Shown: positions 1-12,826 of the stretch, piece after piece | Numbering within the stretch: position 1 is the stretch's first letter | Layout of the letters: each line of letters starts with the position of its first letter | DNA from: Plectrocnemia conspersa | Lineage: Eukaryota > Arthropoda > Insecta > Trichoptera > Polycentropodidae | Assembly (NCBI GenBank): GCA_009617715.1 | Contig: VTFK01000010.1 | Location: 1,426,001-1,490,000, forward strand | DNA length: 64,000 nt | Direction: 5' to 3' | Translations under genes and position numbers: made by a program | The notes under the pieces: model-generated | Database searches by the model: none | What the model saw: the letters and a program-made list of their open reading frames with translations, nothing else | Told to the model about the DNA's origin: nothing

Positions 1-1379
1 TCAATTTAGTATTGGGCCAAGGAGAAACACGACCGGAATAATGATGGGGATTCGGTAAACCATTTATAAGACGTTGTCCAATGTGAGGATTCAGAGGAGA
101 CCGCTGGCAATTTATTGATTCCCCACTCTGTATGACGCCCCGCCAACTTTATGACCCGAATTTGTAATACTTTGCCATTTTAGCAAAAGCACATACTCGT
201 ATGTTAGTAAATACATGCATGTATAATATGTATTATATATATGTACGTGGTGGGCGGAATAGATAATATATAGTAAGGCATGGTTCAAATGATCAGTTTA
301 TATGCATTAACTGATTATTAATGCAAAAAAAAATAAAAGGATATTAAAAAATAATTATCGTACATTTTAATGACAAAAAAATTTCCAACAATATATTAAT
401 ATAGGTGCATATTAAAATCTTTCGTAAATCAACAGTTAAAATTATAATGCTTTTCAAATCGATAATAATCACATCGATCAAAGTGTTTTTTCGTGCTGAT
501 CGGTGAGGAACGTACGTGACAATAGACGGATTAAACTAAAATCATTACAAGTCATTACTATCCGCAAGTATTATTATAACAAGGAAGTGCATTTTGGGAT
601 CTACAACGTCAGGTAATCCAAATATGTTTCAAACATGTTCAAACAAGTTTTATTTCTACTTGTTCAAAAGATATTACAAATCTACTAGAAAAACAGGCTA
701 ATTTAATTACAGATGTATAAATTTCTGTGATAGCAATTTGAACATGATTCTAATTGTTGCACAAGTATCAGTTAAAAACTAAATAGCTCTGTCTTGTATC
801 AAAATAAACACCAATGATATTTAGAGCAAGATAATATAAAAAGTGAATTAAGCATTTTATAATCAGACAATAAATCACGAAAAAAAAATTTCTCATTATT
901 AAAAACCAGAGAAAAAATTACGAGAGCTTATTTAATTGAGTTTTATATATAGATTCTAAAAATTGCATTAAATTGTCCAAAAATGCTTAAAATTAGGGTG
1001 TTAATTAGACTAAAAATTATTATGTATGATTAATTTGTGCATTTAGAAATAAAATATTGGGTAATCAATTTATTTTCGAAACAGAATTTGCAATTAAATA
1101 GTTTGCAGTATAGAGCGATTGTGAAGTGCAATAAATATGTTAAGATAAGAATTTATTTGAAAGTCGTTATCAAGATATTTTTAATAAATATTTATTTAGA
1201 AACAGTGGTATATTAGGGTTGATTCTATACATAGGTTTGTGTATTACAAATTGCCGAGAAATTTAGTGAAATTTTCTTTTCAAGAATACTTATTCAAATG
1301 CATTACGTTTATTGCAATATATAGAGTTAAAAGCTAAAGCTCAGATTTTACAAGAAAAAAAAGATATATGGAAAATTTC
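1..1379. other. AT-rich intergenic DNA, nothing recognised
   Basis: Low-complexity A+T-rich sequence with frequent stops in all frames. No RNA gene, repeat pair or transposon motif was seen. Confidence 0.6.
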
Positions 1380-1740
1380 TCGAAACGAGAACAGCCCCAG
1401 TTCGTGATTAAAACTAGCAAGAGCGAGATTCGACTCAGCTAATCGTGGAAAAACGGAGTATTTGCAGACGCTTGAGTGGCAGGTATCGGAGCGCACCGAA
1501 TGGTTATTAACGGTGCACTCGAGAAAAGATTGCTTTCTTCTTTAAGACACAAGGAAAACCTAATGCGCCGGCGAACCGTGCCGAGATAGAGCGAGCCGCC
1601 AAGGTGGGTGGTGATCCCATTCCAGTGTGTAGGGTAGGGGGGGAAATGATGGGACGTGGACCAAGAAAAGCCCCACAGACGACGAAATGCTCATAACGCG
1701 CAAAAAAGTACTCTAGACACTAAATACACTGAGCCAAGTT
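1380..1740. other. GC-raised non-coding island 1
   Basis: This segment is clearly richer in G+C than its flanks and has no open frame of useful length. It holds an inverted pair GCACCG/CGGTGC near 1494-1517 and a G-rich run near 1631-1653 (GGG-TA-GGGGGGG, then a distal GGG). Its look, with CpG-rich blocks broken by TAAT-type words, is that of an insect regulatory element. That reading is inference. Confidence 0.35.
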
Positions 1741-2440
1741 AAAATTCACGCTCGAGATAATATTTACGATCAATTTCGAGCGTTTGATTGAGTAAATTTA
1801 ATTTTAAATAAAACGCTCATCGTCGTTGAAATAATATTGTAATATCAATGGAAAGTTAAAATATTAACAATAATACATACTCTGTAAGCTTTGACAAAAT
1901 TAAACTTTTTAGTTAAAACAATGTATACGCTATTGGTTAACAGTGGTTAAAAAACAGCGCCATATATTATCGTCATGGCATAATCTTGTAGGTAAGATTT
2001 ATGAGTTTGCAATTTTACCGCTCACAGATATTGCACAAGACAATGGAAGTTTGCCATATTTCAAAGATTATATATTATACAAATGTACAGAATGATCACT
2101 TTTATTATAATGACATCAATATTCATAATGCTTTTAAGAAATTTAAGTAGAAAGTGATAATTTAGGCACTACAGATTTATTAAATCGAGTTTTACCCACT
2201 TAATTTTTTTATTCAATCTGGTACATAAATATAAATATGTGCCTGTATTAATCAATATTGCGTGGCTATTATGGATTAGGTTGACATTTCTTCGCATTGC
2301 CGAAATCTAGAAGCAACATTTATTCAGACGTAACAAAAATCGTATTGATTGGTTATATTTATTTTGCGAATGGCTTAAAATTTGTAGTTTCTCCTTTGCT
2401 GTGGTAACGCTTTAAGCGTCTACATAAACAGCAAATTATC
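1741..2440. other. AT-rich intergenic DNA, nothing recognised
   Basis: A+T-rich with no gene or repeat family recognised. Confidence 0.55.
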
Positions 2441-2960
2441 TTTAAACAGAATGATACGCGTTGCAGTTAATGCAAATCAACAAACGTCAAGATGAACGCA
2501 TCGTTTGGTTAAGCGCCGTAAGACAAATTGCTCTCGGGGCAGAAGGCGAAATAAAACGGCGGCGAGCCACCCGCCCCAAACCCCTATGCGGTAACACATA
2601 TATTAAATTACCGTCTAATGAAACAAAGACCTTAGAACTTAGCCCGCTTTTATTAAACCCGTATGATGTCGGCTACTGGATTTCTCGTAATAAATTTATC
2701 ACCGCAGGAGAGGGCGCTGCGCTGCGTTGGTGCGACACTTTGTATCTCAGCGATTACGGGGGGTAGCGCAAAGAAAATGGAAGGAAAAAAATAGTGAAGT
2801 TTTACGATGATCCAGTATAATATGGTAATAACGTTTTATGTCTGCGTAAAAGACGACGTGACAATAAGCAGACACCGGTGCTTTCCGGTCGCGGAAATCG
2901 CGACGGTATAACGGCGAAAATGTAGCCGTTACGGATATATCCGTAACGGCCGTTCGGCCG
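2441..2960. other. GC-raised island 2 with a 26-bp perfect palindrome
   Basis: The segment contains a 101-codon open frame (2461-2766, TTG start) with no recognisable domain; I do not call it a gene. The notable part is a perfect palindrome at 2925-2950 whose arms are GCCGTTACGGATA and its complement. It is followed at once by further CGGCCG-type self-complementary sequence. The island could be a cis-regulatory element. Confidence 0.4.
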
Positions 2961-4370
2961 AGACGTGCCCACTCACGAGGTGGATACAGTGGTCATTGAA
3001 TATAGGAATAATTGAAACATGATTCAGTAATAAAATGTTTCAAATACTTTCACCTTTTAGGATTTTTCACATTGTCCGTCAAGTCTTTATCAAAAAAAAA
3101 TATCAAGTTTTAATACTTAGATTATGTTTTTGATTCCAATTTTTTTCCAGAACCCAGAATCAATATCTTTAAAAATAGTATTAAGAAATAATAACAGTTT
3201 CATTAGACGTTTCTACGAGCTTCTTGCGTTAAGCGAGAAAAAATGATGTAATAGCGATTAATGAAATAATAACAAAACGAATCATTCCAAAAATTCGTCG
3301 AGAATCAAAGCTAATAAAACTCTTCAATCGATAAAAAATAAAATGATTACAACGCAATATGGGAGTCATCAGTGCAGCATCAGGTCAAATGGCAAATAAT
3401 TCTAATTCTAATAATAATTTAAAAAATGCAAAACATAACTATTCCACCCACTTCTACAGCAGAAAAACCTTTTTATATTTAGGTTTGTTAATTACAAAGC
3501 TTCGTACACATTTAGTTGGAATTTTACGCTTTTTTTAATCTTTATGAAGCTGTTTTTTTTAGGAAATGTTGATCAAAATCATTAATTTCTATTTGATTGA
3601 AACTATCTTTTCTATATTAATTAAGGTATAAAATTGTAATTTAATCCTACAACATCCAAGAAAATTTTGAATGTTTTTATTACAATGGTATATAATCTGC
3701 CTACACCTGGGGCTTTTGCCTCTTTATTTGTTTAACAATACCAGGAATTTCCAACGAGATTAAACTTCCAACGTATCTTGCGAAAATACACCTACATAAA
3801 CCTTCTTTACAAATGTACTTGCGAAACCCGTAAATTTTGACCGCTCAAATATCGATGCGAAACGCACGCTGTGAATGTAATCTACTAGTTTCATATCAGA
3901 TGTTAAAGTATTTATTTTGCTGTAGCGCCCGCGGGATTAGAACTCAAATATATTGTATATAGTGAATAAAATACTCGATGATAACATATGTTTTATATGC
4001 AGACATACAGTAAAATGCACTCGATGATAGAGAATTTTATGGTCATTGCTAAATTCGATTGTGACATATTCGACATTTTTCAATATTGAACAATGGATGA
4101 TAAAACAATGTTTGTAATTAAAATGCAGCTTGTTTGATTTTCAATTGTACTCAATTATAAAATAAAAAAAAGTTTTACGCTAAATTAATATTGTGCTATA
4201 GAAAACAAATCCACCAGAGAATTAATATTAACCGTTGAGGATCTGAATTTAATAAATTATTTATAATTTAGAATATGATATATTAAATCAAATACATCGT
4301 AAAATATTTTAATTAAAGAAATAATGATAATATTTTTTATAGTAACTCAGCAATTTTATCTTATGTGGGG
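2961..4370. other. AT-rich intergenic DNA, nothing recognised
   Basis: A+T-rich sequence without a supported gene or mobile element. Confidence 0.55.
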
Positions 4371-4640
4371 AGTCTAACCAGCTGCACTGTTAACTCTGAG
4401 GTCATTCAAACGACCAATTCAAACCAATTCAAACTTAAAAGGAAATAACCAACTCCTTGACAAAAGGCCGAACAATAGAAGAGAATGCTTAAAGCTAACC
4501 AATTGCGTAATAATTAAATTTCGCGGACATCCGTTCCGGTAACCAATCGTAAGCATTGGAAAAGACTACAATTTTGTGCGTAAAAGATGCGCAATGGACA
4601 ATTCGTCTATCATGCGTAAAAACCGTTGGCCCACCAACAT
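4371..4640 (+). repeat. Dispersed repeat A, copy 1
   Basis: This stretch and 18011-18250 share a series of aligned blocks in the same order and orientation. It starts with AGCTGCAC(T/C)GTTAAC and CTGAGGTCATTCAAA, continues through a middle block around AATTGCGTAAT / AATTGCGTCAT and a TCGTAAGCA block, and ends with GCGTAAAAACCG. The GGTCATT-CA-AATGACC-type block near the start can fold on itself. No protein coding, tRNA-type promoter or target duplication was seen, so the class is unknown. Confidence 0.6.
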
Positions 4641-4690
4641 CCGCATTTTTTTTATAACAATACATATACATTTTTAAGATGAATTGAATA

Positions 4691-4909
4691 CAGGGGCTAT
4701 TTATTATTAGTATATGAACGATGGCAGTAATTTATTATGTAGCTGCCATAGTATATTATGGTAGCATGTATTAGAGACAGAGCAACCCTCTCCAAAATAG
4801 AGAGGCTGGGAATGCACCCTGCAATGCCAACAGACGCAATAAAAACGAAACCCTGACGGACAGTTAATTTATCACGGGAACGTTAAGGAATGCTGTTAAA
4901 TAGCCCCTG
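4691..4909. mobile_element. Short non-autonomous DNA transposon (hAT-like MITE)
   Basis: A 219-bp unit bounded by perfect 13-bp inverted termini, CAGGGGCTATTTA at 4691-4703 and its complement at 4897-4909. CAGGGG ends are typical of hAT elements. The interior has two further hairpins: GCTGCCATAG...TTATGGTAGC near 4742-4765 and CCTCTC...GAGAGG near 4785-4803. The 8-bp flanks do not match, so either the target duplication has decayed or the class call is wrong. There is no coding capacity. Confidence 0.5.
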
Positions 4910-5499
4910 GATTAGACGTTACCGTTTTTACTTAGAACGTTTGTTATGTGAGGTGTAATGACGCGTAATGATAAGTATGAGAATTTCAGGGAAACAATAA
5001 AAACAGTTAATGGATGTCACTTTCTAATCGAATCCGATACCTTATAATAGATAATTATATATAGAACAAAATCTGATGTTTTCGTGATACTTCATAGTAT
5101 TTTTTTAAAAAAAATTCAAGACACTAAAACTGTATACTTATTAATATGTTAGATACAAATTACCGTCAATTAATCTGAGGCGAATGTGTCAATTAAACGT
5201 AGATTGAATAAAGCAATTACTTTGTAAAAGTTAGACTAGCGCCGGACAACCGACTTTCGGATTGTTCTGGATGATTAGGAGGACGAAAGTAATTAAATAA
5301 AGATACTTATAAAAGTTCTTTTAATCAAGGACGTGAAAGTGAAACGCTGTAGCGAAGTAATAAATCATTTAAAGTCGCTCAGTTCGTTTGGTGTCAAATA
5401 AATGTTCGTAGCTCTTTTTGACTTTCGCAAAATAAGTATTAAATAGATTGTTTTGATTTTCATAATTCTTGATTCGCGATTAGTAACTTTGGTCTGACA
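4910..5499. other. Intergenic DNA, nothing recognised
   Basis: Mixed composition, no gene seen. Confidence 0.5.
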
Positions 5500-5830
5500 T
5501 TAATCAAACTGCAAGAGTTACCACGCGTTCCTCGGCTTGCCTTTCATCCCTTCTCGGCTTTCTCCCCCGTGGAAAATTCGTCCGACAAATATGGGCGGAA
5601 GATATCGGGGGCGGATTTATCCCTGGGGCTCCGATGGCAACTCTGTTCTGGAAGTGGAAAATAAGAAATGCCCGATTCCTAAATCCAAGAACCAATTGGA
5701 TCGTCGGTAATCGAAATAAATTGGTGTCTTACTTTCTTTTTTCTTCTTGTTTTTCCTCCCTCGCGCCCCTCGGCCTGCGTGAGCTATTTCGACTTATCTG
5801 AGAAATGGCTCACGGTAAAAGATTGCTTGA
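5500..5830. other. GC-raised non-coding island 3
   Basis: A G+C-richer block with pyrimidine-rich runs. The only frame is a 63-codon minus-strand one without any recognised domain. It is listed as a candidate regulatory element on composition alone. Confidence 0.3.
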
Positions 5831-6275
5831 CTGATTGACGTACCTCTGTGTTATTTTTTTCGTTACTGTTGATTTATTTTAAGGGTCGCGTATCGAATTG
5901 ACAATCATTGATCATTTGTCCGAGTGTAATCCGAGCTGTTCGTTCGGTGTAATCAATTGAAATTGTTCTCGGATATTCTTGATGCTATGTTTAAACTAAG
6001 CGAATTGGTACACTGATTTTACATTGTATTCTAGTAAAGCTTTCCGTCAGATTAAATTATCTCACATTTGATTAGATCTGCAAGATAAATTTACTTCATC
6101 TTAATTGAAGCGTTCACAGAAACAAAGAAAGTTCACTGACTCATGTTTCACAATTTTTTTTTCGTTGATGACCTAAATTTAAATTAATACGTTTAATGAA
6201 ACATCATTTGAAAATAAATAGGACAGTTAGAAGGACCTTTAATTGAAATTTTGTTTTACTGGGAAAAAATGTTGG

Positions 6276-6313
6276 ATTTAAGAAATTACATTAAAAAATG
6301 TAATTTCTTGAAT
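6276..6313. repeat. 38-nt hairpin
   Basis: The arms ATTTAAGAAATTACATT and AATGTAATTTCTTGAAT pair over 17 positions with one T-G wobble around an AAAA loop. No conserved microRNA seed was recognised. Confidence 0.5.
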
Positions 6314-6417
6314 TAAAATGTATATGTTACAATGAATGTGTATTGACAGTAAATATATATTTCAACTAGTGAAAACATCTGACAAATAGTAGTGAAATTA
6401 TATGCTTTTAATTTGAC

Positions 6418-6475
6418 AGTTGCGAAACGTCTATTTGCTGTTCAAACCCAAACCTAATTTATACGAATTATGCAA
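6418..6475 (+). repeat. Short direct repeat B, copy 1
   Basis: Shares TTGCGAAACGTC(T/C)ATTT and CTGTTCAAACCCAAACCTAA with 6911-6970, about 495 bp downstream in the same orientation. Likely the residue of a small segmental duplication or a repeat end. Confidence 0.55.
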
Positions 6476-6677
6476 ATCAAATTTTAATTAATGAAAGTTT
6501 AAAATTTAATTAAAGCTTTCGTTTAGTTGTGAACGCCACTTGTTAAATCCGGTAATTGTAGGACGACACATCACCTGTTAAGGCCAAAATGTTTCAAATT
6601 TATGTGTAACGGATCATCCGCGCAGTGAATAAATAGAGTTTCACTAATATTGATCAGTAAAGCTATAAATTCTTCAA

Positions 6678-6841
6678 CCCTTTAACCGCAACAATCTCAT
6701 TAAATGTAATAAAACAATATTTCATGCAATTGACACATTACCGAAGTAATAAGATCCCAAATAAATTTTCCTTTTCGAGCATCATAATTTTTTTAAATAT
6801 TACTATGAACAACGATATATCGTTGTTTAGCACCCATAGGG
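6678..6841. mobile_element. Possible piggyBac-type MITE with internal palindrome
   Basis: The right side reads AGGGTTAA, that is, CCCT next to TTAA when read inward. The left side has CCCTTTAACCGC preceded by TTCAA, close to but not exactly TTAA. Terminal similarity is weak. A perfect 20-bp palindrome lies at 6808-6827 (arms AACAACGATA and TATCGTTGTT). Weakly supported. Confidence 0.3.
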
Positions 6842-6910
6842 TTAATACATAACTGGCCTTAAACGTTAAAGCATATTTAAACGTATGGAAATATAATTTT
6901 ACTAAAAAAT

Positions 6911-6970
6911 ATATTTGCGAAACGTCCATTTTCTGTTCAAACCCAAACCTAACCTAATGAAAGTTCTGAA
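6911..6970 (+). repeat. Short direct repeat B, copy 2
   Basis: Second copy of the repeat at 6418-6475. Confidence 0.55.
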
Positions 6971-7920
6971 ATCAAACCATATTTTTTTCATTGTTGTTTA
7001 TTATTACTGTTTCAACAGCAGATAGATATTTCGCTCCTATTAAATTGAATTTCACAGACTTATTACATTATATTTATACTAGTGAAAATATAATTACACA
7101 TTCGCTTTAATAAATAAAAATGCAAGTAGTATAAAGCTAGATACTTTTATAAATACGCCTTTCTAATATTGAACACTCGATATTTTTAGTCTGTTAAAAA
7201 TGTTGCAAACAAAAACATGAAATATCAGAGGAACTGGAACAAACAATAAAACCAATGATTCTTTCTTTACAATAAAAAATACACTGCTATTCACCCTATC
7301 TACGTTGGTGTATCTTTTCTACCGTACAACTTTAGAAAAGTATAATTTCAGATTACTTAACTTTGAATGATGAACGAAAGTAGTTTTTTGTCCTTCGTAT
7401 ATAAATTATTATTATGAAGGTTAACAATTGATAATTAAAGCCATCGATATTGGTACCTCAACACAGAATCCTACCACACACATTTTAACTATAAATTCTT
7501 ACTTTCATATTAATACGCAAGATATATCTGTTCATGACTAATCTTTAAAGAAATTTGTGCTACTAATCAACTATTTTTTCAATGGTTTGCCGTCTTTGTT
7601 TTTATCTTTCTTGGAATATTAAATAAAGGCATTTTCGGTAAAAAAATAGTCAAAAATATTATAATTGCAAGAGTATATTTTCATACTAAATAGTTTGGTA
7701 ACAAACAAATGGATACTTTATACAAGAGAGGTAATATATTAAATTCGTTCCTATCTCAAAAATCAGCTTTTTGTTGATTATTTACCGGTATTGCAGAACC
7801 AAGATATTTGATATATAATCATGGTAAAAAAAAAATATTTTTATTGATTATTAAAACCATACTATGTTAGTATATAAGCCCTGCAAAGTCTTTATCTCCA
7901 TATTTAATACGCATTTAGTA
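6971..7920. other. AT-rich intergenic DNA, nothing recognised
   Basis: No gene or repeat family recognised. Confidence 0.55.
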
Positions 7921-8540
7921 AAGTTTGGGAAAGCCAGCCCAGTGTCAATTACCGCCCCCGTATCAACTCTCGCTTCAATAATTATTTTGCGGGGATTGAT
8001 TCCAGATTGAAAAGGGATTTAAGGCGAGATTGCCGCGAGGGCCGAGGTCGGAAATCGATCCTGATCCCTTGATGGATGCCGGCTGATGGAAAGTTTGCGG
8101 TTTGTCACACAGCGAGCGATGCAGGCAAGAGTGCACGTAGCTTGGATAACCAAAAGGGGGGTCGCAGGCCGAGCCCCCGATCAATCACGAGCTTCGTTCG
8201 CTACTCCCGTGATGGATCGGCGACGCCAACTTTTAATTACGTCCACGGCCAAGACTCAATCGGGAGAGAGAAAGGAGAAACAGCGGAAAAGGAGTAGATG
8301 CGGTCCGTTAACAAGTCTGGCGGGATGCGGCCCTGTATCGGGGATAATCAAACGCATTTATCACGCCCAGCCCACCGGAAGGAATTCGCCGTTTTGCGGC
8401 CTGGCGCGATGTATAAATCTTACGTACGTATGACGTCGGGAAAATATTTATTCTGTTATTGTTATTATTATCATTATTATTATTATCACGTACAATATTA
8501 TAGCAGGCGCTGTGCTTTCTGCTAAGCCCTACTCACATTA
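7921..8540. other. GC-raised non-coding island 4
   Basis: A long G+C-rich block, strongest at 8000-8420. Overlapping open frames on both strands (up to 115 codons) are a by-product of low stop density: none shows a recognisable domain and they use all frames equally. It ends in a TTA/TTATTA simple repeat at about 8455-8490. Candidate regulatory segment. Confidence 0.35.
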
Positions 8541-10032
8541 TCTGGTATTGGCACGATGTGGTTCGTAAATTACAAATTTGATTTATAAGCATACATTTCT
8601 TAAGCTACAGGTTAAAACACGGTAGTCCATGTTACTAGTCATATATAACGCAATATTGCTAGGTGAGAGGTTGTGTGCACATTACAACAATAAGTTTATA
8701 ATTATATCATCACATACATATACATATTGTCTGACTGAATCGACTTGAGATAGATCTCGAATATTTATTTGTGCACAAAAATAATAAGTTTTTTTATAAA
8801 TTAAAAACAGGTTTTAGCCGCTCTCGAAAAACGAATATATTTCGTATGTTTTAAATATTTATTTTAAAATAATGACATGCACAAAAAAGTATGTATTATA
8901 GGTGTATTTGAGAATATACATGCATTACTTATTTTTGTTTTTATAATATATGTACAAAATAAATTATAAATTAAGAAAATTTTAAATAAAATAGATTATA
9001 ATTGACAAAAACCTAATTATTGACAAAAAAAATGCAAACGGAGTATTATTTCATAAATAGCCAAAATTTGAAGGAAATATATTCAAAATATTATTTTGCA
9101 AAAATATAAAAAATATTCCGAACAATAAAATGACATTAAAATAAAAATGATAGATATATATTGCAGTTTTTTATTTTTATAAATATATATACGAACATAA
9201 CACAAAAAAACACAATTGAAAATTTCGTTTTGAGTTTTTACACAATTGTATGCTGTATGAATTTCACAAAAAAATTTGCCATACTTTGTTTTAGTAATCT
9301 AAAAACTACAGAAATCGGCAGATTGCAAAAATGTGTAGAGGCTTTCTACAGAGTTACGCCATGAAAGTTGCATGTATCTAACTTAAATCTCGTTTTTTAT
9401 AATCCAAAAAGGTTTTGTATCTCTATCTTGTTCGAAATATGATGTAATGGCAATTTTTTTTAAAATCTATAGGGAATTTTCAGTTATTATTAATTGAAAA
9501 TTTCATATAAAAGGATAACAATGACTGATTCCACTTACCACAAAATTATGTTATATATAGATGAAGTTTATCAAAGTAATGATGTAAATTTAAGTAGGAA
9601 AAAGTGACGAAGTTTATGAATCGGTAACCGAATATTAAATTATTAGAAAAGTAAGAAAAAGCTGATAGCGAGTTTCATGACGATAAAAGCAAATAATTTG
9701 TTTTTAGACCAAATGCACTCAGATCCATTGTGATATTATTTATTTATTGTTATTTTATATTTAACATATATTATCTATGAGCTAAAGTAGCTTATTATTA
9801 GAATTTTTTTAAACCTACTATGCACAACCTAGTTTGATTTGAATTAATAATCACGATATTCATTCGTAAAATTAAGAAAATCTTGGCAAACCTCATCTAT
9901 AATGATCTATCGGAATTAAAATTATGTACTAAAATTAAATCTGATAAATATTTGAAAATACAAAGGTTCATATGATATTCGAATCCAGGTCTTTCGGGTT
10001 TTAGTAATCGACTGTACCATAATGTTATATGT
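8541..10032. other. AT-rich intergenic DNA, nothing recognised
   Basis: Very A+T-rich. A 67-codon frame at 9161-9364 has biased residues (F, I, N, K) typical of chance frames in such DNA. Confidence 0.55.
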
Positions 10033-10447
10033 GGCAACGTTACAAATAAGCGCGGACAAATGAGCGTGTGTCAAAAGAGCGCTGCATTATAAGCGCTGCG
10101 TCATCTAAGCGCTTACCAAAGTAGCGCTGTAACAAAATAGCGCGCGTCAAATGCGCAGACAGTCATATGAACGTTTGACAAAAAAAATCACATTATAAGA
10201 GCGCAAAAATACTTGAAGAAAATTAAATAATATATATTTTAGGAATGAGGTATACAAAATATATGTAAATTGTGAAAAACTTACAAGGAATAAAAATTCA
10301 CGAAACATAGGGGATAAAATTAATATTTTATGTGCCAGAGCGTATTAACGATGAAAATGATTTGTCAATGAAAACATTATTATTTATGAATTATTACGTA
10401 CATACGAAAGTATGGCTCCCCATTCCCATACGTACGATATACTTATA
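10033..10447 (+). repeat. Left terminal inverted repeat of the Mutator-like element
   Basis: The outer 120 bp contains AGCG words starting at 10049, 10063, 10078, 10092, 10108, 10123 and 10139, with steps of 14-16 bp. The inner part includes TACGTACATACGAAAGTAT and TATGTGCCAGAGCG, both found inverted at the right end. Confidence 0.85.
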
Positions 10448-11493
10448 TATTTTGTACTAAAATGAAACGCTGATTTAAAATTTATCATTACATTTGTTTT
10501 ATAATGTTTCATTAAATTGACTAATATTATTATTATTAATTAAATAATAAACTATAAATATTTTTTTTTAATTATTAATAAAATATTATTTATCGACTCG
10601 ACTTACAATAAATGCGTATAATAGGGCAGGTATACGGCCCCTCAGTATTTAGATATAATTCCTACTACTATTACTATCAAAGTAATAATCACACAGTTAA
10701 TATCAAATTCATCGTCACTTTCTTAAACATCCATTATTATATCGTCATTCGTAATTATATGGATAATTTCTAAAAATAAATCAATATATGTATTTATAAA
10801 TAATTAAAACACAGATTACTAATTCTGTTTTACGCGACTTAGTAATTTACTAGCTCGAAAAGACTAATATTATTATTTGAGTTGCCGCTAAAAAGGTCGA
10901 TACCCAGGTCGATAGTTGTCAATCGCTGATTTAAGGAAAGAGCGAAATAGCGAGCTCTGCTTGCATCTCGCTCTTTTTTTCTAATCGTTTTTATTTCATA
11001 ACAGACACACAATATTAAGTAACAATTATGCACAATTAGAGCATATAATCCCGTTTTATCCCATATCATAAAAATATAGATACCTTTGAAGGAAAAAATC
11101 AGTTTAAGAGGAATAATTAATAACTTAAAACTGTCAAGTAAACGTTATGCGGTCTTAACACAGCTCGATTCGGCCATATTCCGATGAAAAATTTTACAAT
11201 AAACTTACACTCGTAAATTTAAGATTATTGACTTATTTGCATGAGTTTAGAATTCAATATTACTTAACTGTGTCTACCAGAAGCTTTTTTACCATTAATA
11301 AATTGAAATTGGCAAAATTAGCTCCAACACAAAGCCAATAAATGCATTGAAAGTTTTGAGTGCAACGCTTGGAATACGATGTTGAGTTACTAGCACAAAG
11401 GGTTAACTATATGACACAGAAAATTCCAAAAACATTACCTTGTCAACCGCATGATGCCTAGAATTGTAAATATCGCGCTTTCGGCGTCAATCG

Positions 11494-11532
11494 GCGTCCC
11501 TTCCCTCGCGAGGCCGGCAGGGGAAGGGACGC
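11494..11532. repeat. GC-rich hairpin inside the Mutator-like element
   Basis: Perfect 12-bp arms GCGTCCCTTCCC (11494-11505) and GGGAAGGGACGC (11521-11532) around a 15-nt loop, in a locally G+C-rich patch. Confidence 0.7.
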
Positions 11533-12664
11533 GTCGCATCGCGCGGTTGCACGCCATGGAAAAACACTGATGCAACGGTGCCTTGCATAGTAACACTAAT
11601 TTGAATTATACACTGCTTAATTCTAACACATACACTAAATTACACTATCACTTTATAATTAAAAATATCGAAACGGATATTATTATAAAAAATATGAACG
11701 AGAACACTTATTCGAGAAAAATGTAACAAAAGAATTTATTCGGCCGTTTACGACCGCGGTCGCATAGGTACTGGTTATTTTTTTTAAATATTTCTATATG
11801 CATCCAGACAATTCAAGGTTATGCTTCATTAAAAATAACAAATGTCATTCACCTCTTTGTCTATTTTTAAAATATTTATCTCTAATTCGAATTATTTTAA
11901 TGCAAGTTGTTTGTTTATTTTCAAATATGTATCTCTCGTTCGATTTATTTTAATGCGAGAGTGACACGAAGGTCACCTTTGTTGTTGACTTGTTGACCTT
12001 CTAAAAGTATAATGTCGATGATTTCAAGTTTTATATTATTTAAATCTAATTTATATGTGCCAAATTTACGACATTTTCAAATGACGTTCTTTCGTTGAAA
12101 ATAGTGAAAAAAATATATACTTTTATTACATATTGATAATATGGGGGTAGGGGGGGGGCTGAACAAAACTATATTTTGAAATTTATTTCTTTTATTTTAT
12201 AAACATATTATGTATTTATTTTTATTGAAAATTAATTTTATTCGACGCTCCTTCTTACAAAAGTCAGCAATAACCGCATTATATAATCAGTATATTGTCT
12301 TTTTTTTTTAATTTGTCTAAATGTTTTTTTTCGATTGATATTAATGCAAGAGCTGACAATCTATTCTCACTTTTTTTAATAATGTGTCTGATTCGCTTAG
12401 AAAATACAATAATTCAACATAGTTGCCTTCATTTACGGTATTATTATTTTCAGTGTCCTCGAAAAGAAAGTTCTTGTTTAGATAAAAAGCAAATCACGTC
12501 AATTAATTTGGAAATAATATATCTGTTTGCAGTAACTTTCTTATTATTTAATTCAACATTTGCCTTAAATTGAGCACTGAAGAAATCATCGATACGATTT
12601 TCTTTACTAAATTTTTTTAATTGTATAGTAGCGCATATGTGAGGTTGAGAGCATTCGTACTTTT

Positions 12665-12790
12665 TACGAGCTTCACTTAAATTGTAATAAATTTAAAAAT
12701 ATAGTGTTTATTCCCATTCCCCCTATTTTACGAGTTTCACTTAAATTGTAGTAAATTTAGAAATATAGTTTTTGTTCCTATCCCCCCTAA
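12665..12790 (+). repeat. 64-bp tandem duplication
   Basis: Two adjacent copies starting TACGAG at 12665 and 12729. They share CACTTAAATTGTA(A/G)TAAATTTA and end in C-runs. Confidence 0.75.
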
Positions 12791-12826
12791 CCGCATGCCC
12801 TGTTTCAAAGTTATCGCACGACACTG

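Noticed and set aside
2461..2766. 101-codon open frame in island 2
   Set aside because: It needs a TTG start, has no recognisable domain and sits in a stop-poor GC-raised block; no splice or poly(A) context was seen.
7975..8525. Overlapping frames of 69-115 codons on both strands
   Set aside because: They occupy several frames of the same bases with unrelated products, as expected from composition.
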